A stretch of DNA of 64,000 bases from the NCBI GenBank assembly GCA_949317995.1, contig OX439045.1, positions 41,373,693 through 41,437,692 of the forward strand. Direction: 5' to 3'. Below the pieces are notes generated by a model. It saw only the letters and a list, made by a program, of their open reading frames with translations. It was not told the DNA's origin and did no database searches. The translations under genes and the position numbers were made by a program. The DNA is from Acholoe squamosa. Its lineage: Eukaryota; Annelida; Polychaeta; Phyllodocida; Polynoidae. Of the stretch, positions 35,673 to 46,174 are shown in pieces (position 1 is the first letter of the stretch; every line of letters starts with the position of its first letter).

Positions 35673-36650
35673 GTAAGTTTATTTATTTCTAATTTGGAAA
35701 CCCACAACAAGCCACATGTGGGGATCATCAATTGGAAAACAGGCGGCAATTAGGCCACCTTGCACCCCGTTAAAAACGTATAAACAGACCCCAACCCCTC
35801 TCCATGGACGACCCACCGGATAGCCCCACCCCTGAGGATATCACCTTTATGTGGGGATAGGCCTATAAATAACTCAGCCCGGCTACGCCGAGCCCAATGT
35901 TTACACTATCTTCCCACGGCCCCCGACCCCCTCAAAACCCCAATCCAAGTCTTATCTGCCGGAACTAACACCTCCCGCGCCCCCCTCAGGTGAGATACAT
36001 GAACACTGACCTAATTTAGATCACTTGTAAGCGATGCCAACGCTATAAAATGGATCCGCCATGTTTGGTCTTGACGCTGCGTCTCCTCCAATTTTTCCTC
36101 AGCGACTACCGGCCACCCCCACAATCATATAACTTAGGACCGTCCCGAGGTTATACCCAAATGTCAGTAGCATTTGGAAGATACCACCACACTTATGTGG
36201 GGATGGCAGGTAGCCCTTACACATACGCCGCAAAGACGCTTATGTGGGGATCGCCCCCCCCCATCTAGCCTACCCTTCACCCCCCTCCCCCCCCGCCCCA
36301 CACTGAACCCCCCAGCCTCCAAAAGACGCCCAAAACACACCCACACACAGCCATCATCAACCACACTGAGCTAAACATCATAGCCACAGCTAAGCCTAAC
36401 TAACACAATAGATCGGCCTACACTAATGTTCATCAGTATTGGCACCGGCTGCAGCGTCTGGTCCGACAACTTTCGCGCCATACGCGGCAGCCCGGCGCCA
36501 TCTTGGTTTCGTTTTAGTTACCGAAACTGACAGACGTCACGGCCGTCACCATGACAACCATCGGTCATGTGACACCCGCACGTGGCATCTCTTCCACAAC
36601 AACAACATTAGCACATGTTCAGACTTTAACTTGCTCAGATCGAACTTACC

Positions 36651-36892
36651 TCAATAGCCATTAGGCATTCCGCCGGGCGGAACAATCACCCACTGGATCT
36701 GTGTTATGCTGAAATACAATCAAAGAAGCGGATTAGACCAAAATGCCCCACGTCTCGGCCCTCAAAATTATCAAAAATTCAAGTATCACCCCTTTGTGAA
36801 TCAAAATATACTTACAATCCGCCTGTCATGGTGATCACTACGTGTAGGATCGTGCCGTTAGGCAGAACGATGTCTACCTCGTAGACCTCCAT
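36651..36892 (-). CDS. Two-exon microgene, 44 codons, unrecognised
   Basis: On the minus strand a TATAAAA box (36,933-36,927) is followed about 35-40 nt later by an ATG at 36,892. The frame runs 25 codons and 2 nt (MEVYEVDIVLPNGTILHVVI, then TMTGG) to a consensus donor, GTAAGTAT, at 36,815. A 107-nt intron ends in ttgtatttcAG at 36,709. The second exon continues in frame (ITQIQWVIVPPGGMPNGY) and stops with TGA at 36,653-36,651, immediately before another donor-like GTAAGT at 36,649. A phase-correct splice joining two segments of similar hydrophobic composition, with a core promoter at the right distance, is unlikely by chance but not proven. I know no family for the peptide. A donor directly after the stop suggests a further 3' exon. 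Confidence 0.4.
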
Positions 36893-36926
36893 GATTATGT
36901 AACATTATGACATCGCGTACCCCCCC

Positions 36927-36933
36927 TTTTATA
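36927..36933 (-). promoter_or_regulatory. TATA box of the microgene
   Basis: TATAAAA on the minus strand within tgctataaaaggggggg. It lies 35-41 nt upstream of the ATG at 36,892, so transcription would start roughly 5-15 nt before the start codon. Confidence 0.4.
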
Positions 36934-37566
36934 GCAGCCCGGATCAAAATTTTGGCGACACAGGACAAAATTTTTTTTTTTTTCCCTTTTTTCGCCCCCC
37001 CCCCCATTTCGGCCCAAAAACAAATTTTCCTTCAATCAACTCAAACACAATTCCTTTCAAGACAATCGAGACAGGTGGGAGTCGACCTGAGCAGGTCATA
37101 CCTGTATTTATTCCCCATAACTTATCTGATTTCTCGCCATTACGGTGCAGCGCCAGCTCGCTACTACCACCTAGTGGAACTTAGATAAACTAACCATAGC
37201 GTCCCTGGATACAGGACCCGCGCTAAGCCAAATGAATCAATTGAGCTCTGTACTTAGGTTTTGTACGTTGACAAAATGATATTGATCTCACGTCCTTTCT
37301 CTGTATTGACCATGGCCTGTCTGCAACCCATAACAGACAAACTATAGGTCGATGAACTAATTTCGCTTCCCTAGTTACAGCTCCCGCCCCACAGCCATAC
37401 AATACCAATGCTACTGTATTTTGTTTCATGGTCGACACACAGATAAATTAACCTTTTTGGTCAAATTTCGGTATTTTTGTGGACCACCTTGTGAACCATA
37501 CAACGTTTTTAACCTGTTTCTAACGTCAGACACCCCTCTGTTTTGTCTCTATCTAAAGGACCACAG

Positions 37567-38210
37567 AGGAAGAAGGGCAACCAAGACAAACGCAGCCTAG
37601 AAACAGATTTGCCACCATCCACAGATCCAGGCCAAGCCCCTACAGGAGGTGGTGCCACAGCAGCTGGACCAACTGGACCAGCAAAAGACCAGCAGGCAAC
37701 ACCAGCACAACCCACCAAGAAGACATCTACAACCCAGCCGGCCCAATAGACCCAAGGCCCCCAGGCAGCACCACCAACCACCCAATAAGCTGTACCGTCA
37801 GGTCCTATAGGCAAATAAGACTTGCAACCAACAGGCCTGGAACTCCAATTCCCCCAGGCTATGCAGCTTGGAAGGACAGTTATTTCTCCCCCAAGCCTGT
37901 ACACCCAACCAGGCCAGCCACCTTAAATCTGTGTACCTTATGTATGGACAGTCCAGGAACCTTTGCATGCCCCTGTGCTTATTATCAAAGCCAGGAGCAA
38001 GCCACATCACACAGTTCACCTTCTTTCACCACCTTCAGGCCCATCGACAGAAAATCAAAAAGACATTCATTTAAGCCAACACCACCACCAAGAAGCAACA
38101 TGGCATTAGACTCACCCCTTGATGACAGCAGCTCATCCTCCTCCTCCCCAACTTCCCCTGAGGTTGGAGACATGGCTTTTATGGAAGCCTCATTCTCAAA
38201 ATTAGAATAG
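37567..38210 (+). CDS. Exon 2 (3' exon) of the unrecognised membrane protein gene
   Basis: From the acceptor ccacag| at 37,566 a single frame is open for 214 codons to TAG at 38,208-38,210, with no ATG in its first half, which is what an internal or terminal exon looks like. It joins exon 1 in phase 1. The encoded region is Pro/Thr/Arg-rich, then has a cysteine cluster (LCTLCMDSPGTFACPCAYY), and ends in a Ser-rich acidic tail. If the upstream acceptor (ctaaag| at 37,558) is used instead, the frame changes and ends after 63 codons at 37,749 with a Gly/Ala/Pro/Thr/Gln-rich tail. The longer frame is the better-supported product. No domain is recognised. Confidence 0.5.
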
Positions 38211-38471
38211 ACTCCTTTGATGACGACTACAGCATGGAAGCCAAACAGAGGAGAAAATCAGTTTTTCTGTAAGGATGACACGTCCTGAGTGATCGGGTCA
38301 GTTTAATCTAAGTCCATCCTACATTCTATGTTGCTAAGGCATCCATAAAAAGTTGACAACGGATCAAGGATATTACCAAGATTACGCAGGAAGCTTTATT
38401 TCCTTGGATAAAAACTGTACGGAGTAGTCATTACAATTTCTGCCACAACGATCACGGAACTAGGAAGCAAG
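38211..38471. other. Region before LINE ORF1 (possible LINE 5' UTR)
   Basis: No coding feature is seen. The 5' boundary of the LINE cannot be set from one copy; the other copy in the window is 5'-truncated. Confidence 0.4.
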
Positions 38472-40020
38472 ATGGCGCCCACCCCAGCAACACGCGCAGC
38501 TACAGAGAAAGCGTCGGAGCAGAAACTAGATGAAATTCTTCAGCAGCTCGGTACACTGAAAACAATGCAGAAGGACATCACTGCTCTAAAGGAAAGTCTA
38601 TCTGATATAGGGGAACTCAAAAAACTTATTAGTTCTTTCAAAGAAACACAAAAAAACGTAGAAAAACTAGACGAGGAGGGGAAGGTGGTCCAGGGCCGGA
38701 TAACCGTTCTCGAGGGCTCAGAAACCAAGATAAAGTCCAGACTGGATGAATTAGAAAGCTCGAGTTTGCACTATAGTAATGAAATAGAGGGGTTACATTT
38801 AGAAGTGATAGAAAAAGATGCTACAATTGGAATGTTACAGGATAGAGTCACCGAGCTAGAGCGGAAAGTCCAGGAAGTGCAAGGTGACCAAAACAGCATC
38901 GAGGTTCAGATCAAAAGTGCAGTAGAAGAGAGGGTTGCGGAGAAACTTGACAGGGAGGTTAGGAAAAATAACCTACGGTTTGATAACATTCCAGAGCATA
39001 CTAATCAAAACCTTTTAATGGAAGTCAAGCATATCCTCCAGGAACTCAATCTATCGGTTTCTATTAGAGCTAAGTTATGCTAGGCGGGTGGGAGGTAGGC
39101 GGGGAGACGAGAATAGGCCTGTAGTTGTCTCATTTGTCCAGCGCGCACTGAGAGACATAGTCTTGCACAGACATAATATGCTGCGCACCTCTCAATTCTA
39201 CAAAGGGGTATTTATCAACCCAGACCTCACAGAAGAATTACAAGAACATCACATGATATTGAGAGCAGTAGCAGACCGAGCCTCAGAACTAGGCCATGCA
39301 GTCTCAATTGTGGGAGAAGATATCATAGTAAACAACGTAAAATATGGCAGAGCTGAGTTGGATAACTTGCCTGATGATTATTGTGTACAAAACGCATTCA
39401 CCGTCGATACCCCAAAAGGGGTGATTTTCATGAGCAGGTTCTCTCCCCTATCTAATTGGTACCCAATAAAATTTGAGCTTGATGAAGCAGAATGGGACAG
39501 TACAGAACAGTATTACATGTACAGGAAGGCAGTTGCTCACAAAAAAGATGAGGTTGCCCGAAAAATACTTAAAGAGACTAAGCCTAAAAATATTAAGAAA
39601 ATGGGAGACTCTTTCCAAGCGGAGAAAAGTTGGGACTTAAAAAAGTAGATTGAAGTGTTGGAAATGGCAAATTATGCTAAATATACACAAAATGACAGTC
39701 TTGAGGACTTCCTACTCCAAACAGGAAATAAGCCATTGTTAGAGGCCACGCGGGATAAACGAATGGCTGTAGGGCAGACGATTTTCTCAAAGAAACTTAG
39801 GAAGGGAGAGGGAGTTATCGCAGGAAAAAATGAAATGGGCAAGTTACTAATGCGTCTTAGGGATAGAATAAGATCTGAGCAGGAAACACACCAAAAGCAA
39901 TTGGCAGAGGAAATAAAGGTGGCTACAAAAAATAGTGAAAAAGACTTGGGCACGTCTACACTGGAAGAGACACCTAAAAGGATCTCGGGTGATACGCCTC
40001 AGAGCGCGCCTAAAGCGTAG
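38472..40020 (+). pseudogene. LINE ORF1: coiled coil, L1-ORF1p-like RNA-binding region and NADAR domain
   Basis: The start (gcaagATGgcg) is followed by a long heptad-rich coiled coil (residues about 15-150, LKTMQKDITALKESLSDIGE and onward). Next comes RKNNLRFDNIPE and, after a frameshift near 39,075, RPVVVSFVQRALRDIVLHRH..GVFINPDLTEEL..DIIVNNVKYGR, the layout of L1 ORF1p RNA-binding regions. The C-terminal half is a NADAR (YbiA-like) domain: FSPLSNWYPIKF, STEQYYMYRKA, SWDLKK, ANYAKYTQNDSLEDFLLQTG, and GKNEMGKLLMRLRDRI. NADAR proteins act as N-glycosidases on riboflavin intermediates or as hydrolases of ADP-ribose linked to guanine. A stop (TAG, 39,646-39,648) interrupts the NADAR part, so this copy is broken in at least two places. 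The Glu of TEQY and Trp of SWD match family positions; the usual D-x-x-W-G segment reads DKRMA here. Confidence 0.8.
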
Positions 40021-41300
40021 GCCCAGGCAACAGGGAAATTACATAGGGGCCCTATGCAGGCAATTGTAAATCATGCGACCCCCCTAGGCCGTATTGGTAC
40101 ATCACTATTTATCAGCCAATCACTGCGCAGCATTTAACCAAACATGTGCGTTGAGGCGGCAAACCACAGAACGGAGGTCAATTATTGAATGAAGAACTTT
40201 GCTCATGTTAGATATCAAATTATATCATACTACATTATCATGGAAGTTAGAGCCCGTACAGGTCGTCGAGGGAAAAACTTGGAGTGGAGGTAAACACAGC
40301 TACAGACCCTTCTGACCAGCAGTTTGATTGTAAATTCCAGCGAGATGCGAGAGTGACGGTGAGTGACTTGACAATGAGAGCGATTGATGAATGTTTTGAT
40401 AAGCTATGCCACACCAAAGTTTCTCTGTATGGGTCGTATGACTTCTGCGGGAAACAGTTAACAACTGATGGAGTACCTATGCTAGGTAGCAACAAGCGGA
40501 AGAACCGGTGAAGTAATTAATAGCAGGCTGCAGGACTTCCAATGCTGCAGAGCGTAACTGTGTTGATCAATAAGTGTGGATTATACGGTGCTGGGCTAAG
40601 ATCAGTGCAGAGAAGGAGGTATAATGATCCCACGTTGATGAACTAGGAGGATTACGGAACAGAAAGCAGCAATTCCCGTATAAAGGAGAATACATCTGCA
40701 GAACTATGAATATGAAACCCAATATCTCAAGCATTGAGATATAGGAGGTAGGACACTGATTAGCCTGCATGAACAGCTTATTCTAGACAGTAGATTAAAA
40801 GCATGCCATTGTCACCTACACCCTAAGAGTTTAAATAGTTTAAGAACAGTGCATGATTTCACACTACTTAAGATTTGGCATTATTTTGCCTTCAACCTTA
40901 ACACACTCCTTAAGTGTTCTGTACCTGTATTGATTGCTTGCATAGTATGTTAACCAAGGAATTTTGGAATAGGACATCTCATATCCAAAATGGTTTATTG
41001 ATTATGGCTATAAGAATAAGGGTAATACTTTATTACTGACTGCTAACGGTTATCTGGTAGGACCAAAGTAATCAGGGGTTAGATTATACATTTAAAATAT
41101 TTTACACGTTGGAAAGCTGTAGCGATGGACTACAGGTTTGCAGGTTCACTTTTTAAATTTCTCAGCAGGAAGTCGGAATAATTGATGTTTGTTGACATGT
41201 GTGATTGTATATGTGTCTTGTTCTCTGTGTCTGTTAGGGTGGTGCCAGTAAGTGAAAAGGAAATTACCATGATAAGATGGGTATCAGGGATAAGGGATTT
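40021..41300 (+). other. Region between LINE ORF1 and ORF2
   Basis: A segment at 40,284-40,511 is open for 75 codons (VNTATDPSDQQFDCKFQRDA, then RVTVSDLTMRAIDECFDKLC) and has a coding look. It may be a short LINE-encoded piece or captured sequence. The rest, 40,512-41,300, is AT-rich and unassigned. Confidence 0.4.
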
Positions 41301-43608
41301 CTCTTAATCTCCTAGAATATCCACAGTTTACCTGGTAAAAAGGAAACTACTAAATTTTTTTGTTATGATAGGACTCCTGACATATTGGCACTCTCTGAGA
41401 CGTGGCTTAAAGAAAAAGACCCTAGTGTTCATTTTGAAGCGGCAGGGTATTCTTTGCATAGATGGGACCGCCCCACTACCAAAGCTGGGGGGCTCGCCAT
41501 GTTTGTTAGAGATACTGTGCCACACATAAGACTGACAGACCCAGAGTTCAATATAATGAATGGAGATTGTGAATTGATGGGAATAAAACATATAAGGAAA
41601 GGGTGCAGACCAGAGTTTGTCATGAACATTTATAGGCCTACAGATGGGAACGAAAATGAATTTACTGAAATACTCACTACAGCTATAAATAAGGCAAAGA
41701 GTATGCACAAGAAGTGTACAATATCCATAGTAGGAGATTTTAATATCAATCTCTCTTCTGCTGAACTCAGTAAAACAGTCATGGACCCGCTCTGCAAGAA
41801 TTATCTCTTAGATGCATATATAGACGGGCCAACTAGACCTTTATACCATCCAATAAATGTGTTAGATCAAGTCTTTACTGACAGCGAGATAGTGGCGGAC
41901 TCAGGTCGTATCTGGGTGAATATATCAGACCATGTACCCGTATATGTGAGGTTTAAGAAGCCCAGAAATCCAAATTTAATGGAGAAAATATCAGGGAGAT
42001 CATATAGGAATTATAATTTCGATGAAATTAGGAGAACTCTGAGAGAGGTGGACTGGAGCTATGTAAGGGAGGTGGGGGAGGTCAATGGAGCATGGAATTT
42101 TATGGAGAGTGAAATAATCAAAATGGCTGATAAATTGTACCCGGTAAAAACATTTAAAGTCAGGCAAAACAGGCCAGCTTGGCTCTCAGATGAATTGCTC
42201 GGCATGTTCAAAGAAAGAGATGCAGCTTCTCGGTCTGGGGAACAGAAGGACAGAGAAATAGCTAGGAATCTCAAGAACCAGTGTAATTATGCAGTTAGAA
42301 GAGCAAAGGGTGTGTAAATTAGAGAGCAGTTGTAGAGATACAGGAGTGACCCGAGGAAATTCTGGGAAGTAATCAATGAGATATTGCCGAAAAGAACCAC
42401 AAAAAGACTCATAAGCCTACTTGATCCTCAAGGGGAGCCTATGAGTAATGAGCAAATGGCTGAAACTATCAATAAGTTTTTCTCCAGTGTGGGCCAAAGA
42501 CTGGCTGAAAATATTGGCACAATTGATTATGCAGTGGAGGAGGATAGAGTTATGCCAGAGGACACCTTTTACCTTACTCTTATACCCATAGACAGTGTAG
42601 AGAAAGAGGTCAGGAAAATTGATACGCACAAATCTTCGGGCATAGGTGGTATCTCTGCAAAGCTCTTACGTGATTCCCTGTTGATATTGATAGATGAGTA
42701 TACGAGTATACTAAATGATTCGATAATGCAAGGAGTATTTCCAGAAGGGTGGAAAAGGGCTACTCTGACACCAGTGCCTAAGGTAGCAAACCCCATAGAT
42801 ACAACAGAGTTCAGGCCTATATAATTGTTGCCTGTCCCAGGCAAAATATTAGAAAAGTTTGTGTATAAACAACTATATTCGTATCTTGAACATAATAATC
42901 TGCTGGATAGTAAGCAGTCAGGGTTTAGAAGTGGTAGATGTACAATTGATACGGTATTCCAGGTTCTTCACACTAGTCACTTGCACCAAGTAAACAAAAA
43001 AAAAGATAGGGATAGTGTTTTTTGACCTAGCAAAAGCCTTCGACTCATTAGACCAGGAATATCAGCGCAGGCTCAAAAGTGGCTCAAGAGTTATCTGGAA
43101 AATCGTATACAGCGTACCCTATGTAACAAAGAGTTGTCTGGTTACGACGAGGTGTCATATGGTATTGCTCAAGGATCTAGTATAGGTCCATTGCTGTTTT
43201 TAATTTATGTCAACAGCATGGCTAGGTTGAACACTCGAGCTGAACTTAGGTTGTATGCAGATGATACTTTGCTTGTGGCAGCTCATTGTTAGATTTACAA
43301 AACTCATTGCAGAAAGATGTGAATATGGTCGTTGACTGATGTGATAGAAATAGTTTAACAATTAATATTGCAAAGTCTAAACATATGGTAATATCTAAAG
43401 AGGATGAAGAAATGCAGCTTACTATAAAAGGATTAAATTTCGACCCTACCAGCATGTACAAGTACCTAGGCATTGATATTGATCACAATCTATCCTTTGA
43501 GGGTCAGGTCAGGTCTATGTTAAAGTCAGCCAGGCATAAGATATGGATGTTACTTCAGGCCAGACACATGATAGACGAACATACTGCTGTTACCATAATG
43601 CGTAGTAT
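41301..43608 (+). pseudogene. LINE ORF2, 5' part: APE-like endonuclease and reverse transcriptase
   Basis: The endonuclease shows the family landmarks in order: LALSETWL, AGGLAMFVRD, NIYRPTD, IVGDFNINLS, LDQVFTD and SDHVPVYV. An RT N-terminal extension follows (NKFFSSVGQRLAENI, SSGIGGISAKLL, PEGWKRATLTPVPK), then SGFRSGRCTIDTV, FFDLAKAFDSL, GSSIGPLLFLIYVNSM and the catalytic YADD (43,253-43,264), then YLGIDIDHNLSFEGQV. Stops near 41,315, at 42,315 and 42,333, and at 42,822, a frameshift at an A-run near 43,004, and a deletion of roughly 50 residues between LDQEYQR and the LKSYLENR block disable it. The motif set points to the CR1/L2/Rex1/Jockey side of the non-LTR tree. The gypsy element interrupts the thumb region at 43,609; the frame resumes at 58,143. 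Confidence 0.9.
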
Positions 43609-44024
43609 TGTAGTAAACACAAAAGGACCAGACGCAGCCAATAAAGTTGTATAACAGTAGAAGGTGTTTGGTTTATTTCTTTCAGGCCTTAGCGCTAACA
43701 GTTCTCATTAATTGACATCAATTATCCTTGCTTGTATTGAGATGCACCACCCTTACAGGTCTCCACCGATCACAACCACCGAACCCGGAGTCACCGACCA
43801 CACTTCTGCCACCTGCAAGTCTCTTATCGCATCTCCCCCCCCGCGACCACCGGACCGCCTTTTTATGGCGTCACTAAATGTGACGTCACGAGCGTGACGT
43901 CACCGGTCGCTACCATGTCGCCCCCAGGTGGGACGGACCCTAACTAGCGCTCCCGCGCCGGTGGCTACCACCGGACCAATCGCCCCAGCATTACAATTAT
44001 TATACAAGTGATATAATCACTACA
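43609..44024 (-). repeat. 3' LTR of the gypsy element (416 bp)
   Basis: It matches the 5' LTR at 57,739-58,142 almost base for base, and on the minus strand starts TGTAGTGATTATATC and ends TTTACTACA. It has two TGACGTCA (CRE/ATF-like) palindromes at 43,881 and 43,895, a CATAAAAAGG TATA-like site at 43,859-43,867 just downstream of them in the minus sense, and AATAAA on the minus strand at 43,672-43,677. The 5' LTR has only one CRE because of a short deletion between the repeats. Confidence 0.93.
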
Positions 44025-44036
44025 CTCTCCCCTTAT
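44025..44036 (-). promoter_or_regulatory. Polypurine tract
   Basis: On the minus strand aaggggagag abuts the 3' LTR start (TGTAGTG). This is the position and composition expected for the second-strand primer. Confidence 0.75.
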
Positions 44037-44285
44037 CATTTCAAACTTAGGTTGTAGAAAATATATCCGTGAATCTTTGCCATAGTGGTCAAAGGTGTTA
44101 CAACATTTACGCCGGTCATATAACCGATACATTTTAACATTTATTCATTTAACTTGGGACTCCTACAATGGGCCCCCTCTTATTACTATAAACTCTTATA
44201 TGTGAACTTGGGTAAAGTCTGTATCAATAGTCCAGAACATATAATACAACATCCGGTCTAGATGGGCGCTGTTATACGAAGCTAA

Positions 44286-45681
44286 CTGGTGGACGTCCCC
44301 TGTCCGGCCTCATCCGACTGTCTCCCTTGTTCCGGCCCTCTGGTCGGTGTCTGCTTATGCCGCCTCCGCTCCACTCTGGCTGGGACGGGACCGAGGCGTC
44401 TCGGTGACCCACGAGGGGGGGGGGTTTCCCGGCAGGTACTCAATCCCCCACCAGTACTCCCCTACCCCGCAGGCCCCCGACTACCCCTCCCTTCTCCCCC
44501 TTCCTTGCTTATGACCCAGTCAGGTGGTCTCTCCTCCTCCCCCTTGCATGCCCTAGCTGGACAACAAGTGGAGGCCCGTCGGCTCTTCCACACCCAACCA
44601 CCGATGCCTCTCTTACTCCGGACCCCCTCAGCCTCTTAAAGGTGTCGCCCGGTTGCTCCGTGAACTGCCCCCACCTCCCCTGTTCTCAACCGTCCCGGTG
44701 CGGTTTGGACTGGGGCGGGCGGGACGTCTCCTCACGTATCATGCGGCGTATCCGCTCCTCCAGGTCCCCTCCGAGGTGGGCTGGACTGTGACCCGGAAAC
44801 CTGGCTGCCGCGTGAGCTGGGCCGGGGCCTGGAAGTCTTGCTGCTGCGGGCGCTAGCCCTGGTGCTCCGGACGCCCGGAGAGTTGAGCTGAAGGCTGGTG
44901 CGGGATATCCTGCAGGTGTCACCCCGGCCGCGCCCCCTGCTGGCCGTGCTGATGGAGGAGGAGGCGGTGGAGGTGCCATATCCTGGTTCCCCCTTGGAGC
45001 GTATTTCTGGACGGTCGTGGCATAATAATGGGTTTGTACTGTCGACGGCCCATTAACTCCACCCAGCCGTGCGCTCTTCCCCCTACAGGCGTATACTCCT
45101 CCCCTAAGTCCGGCGATGGGGCCAGGCCTGATGCCCATTTCTGGAGGCGATCCGGTTGTTCCACCCGCTTCCAGGGTATACGTTCAGGGTGATCGCCATA
45201 CCAAACAGGGCGACCCCCCAAGAGGGTCCATCCCCTCCACGCGGGGGAACCCCGGCTCCCGGGGCCCTTCAGGGAAGTACTCCCCCCATTCATCGGCCCA
45301 TTCGTCCCTCCTCTCGCGACATCGCCGTGAACCCCCCCAATCTCTGCTCCGGCTTCCTCTCCGTGCTTCCTGCTCATACTCGTTTTGGTCTCGTCGTCGA
45401 TCATATTCCTCGTACTCTCGCTGTCTCCCAAAGTCCACCTCTTCCTGCCTCCTGTGTCCCCGCCTCTCGCCATCTCTTTCACGCCTAAGATCTTGGTCCT
45501 CCTGACCCCTATATCTTCCCTCTCTCCTGCTTTCCTTCGCTCCTTCTCCCGATTGCTCCCTCTCTGTCTCTCCCCTCTGTCTCTCCTCCCTTTCCCTCCT
45601 TTCTCGCACCTCCGCTTGTTTCTCCTCTCTCTCTCTCTTCGGTCCCTATCGTCCCTCTCCTTCTTCTCTTTCACATAGGAA
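44286..45681 (-). pseudogene. Third ORF of the gypsy element, distal part
   Basis: Between the inverted repeat and the polypurine tract two adjoining minus-strand segments have coding character in different frames. One (45,609-45,184) is highly charged and then aromatic/acidic (RREYEEYDRRRDQNEYEQE-like, then EWADEWGEYFPEGP). The next (45,138-44,686) runs through a Pro stretch (APPPPPPPSARPAGG) to an amphipathic segment (DLEERIRRMIREETSRP). They are most simply the continuation of the charged tail at 49,7xx-50,5xx, split by the inverted-repeat insertion and by indels. No domain is recognised. About 400 bp nearest the LTR have no clear frame. Confidence 0.5.
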
Positions 45682-46174
45682 GGCGAAGTCACGCGAGACG
45701 CGAGACGCCTGGGGTTATTCCATTTTCGCCCAGCGCTATTTGCAATGTTGAGTGAATGGCGGTGCTGCGCACCATCAACAAAATAGCTCTTTTCTCAGAA
45801 ACTAAGGGGTGTCGGACCTTCATATTTTATCCACACTTCAAGTAGCAGTTATATATCATCTGGCTTAGGTGCTTTGTCGGCCAAGCATCTAGTTTCAATG
45901 TCGTTGATGAGGGTCCCTCTCCCCAATAGAACCAAAGTTATGAAGTGATGTCACCCTGCCTCACCCACAGTCCCACCATTCCACCACCCTCAGTCTCACC
46001 CACAGTCCCACCTTTCCATATTTTGACAGTGGAATTAGTACCCACGTACCGCGGCCCTGCCATTTCCTACTATCCAGGTACGGCCTATTACGGGTAGTAT
46101 AGTAATAGTGCTAGCCCCTATAAACTTGGCCTCAGGGCATGTTTTTTTTTTTTACAACAGGGGGTGGGGTGGTA

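Larger units (their letters stand above)
35673..37566 (+). other. Putative intron of the two-exon gene
   Basis: It starts GTAAGT and ends with a long pyrimidine tract (ctctgttttgtctctatct) and ctaaag/gaccacag, offering two acceptors 8 nt apart. The interior contains TATA-like sites (35,864, 36,042 and, on the minus strand, 36,927-36,933), four copies of atgtggggat (35,716, 35,848, 36,195, 36,242), and the antisense microgene at 36,651-36,892. A poly-T and poly-C tract lies at 36,968-37,007. Confidence 0.45.

Noticed and set aside
44289-45678. Forward Pro/Ser-rich frames of about 97-129 codons
   Set aside because: Shadows of the charged minus-strand tail of the gypsy third ORF.
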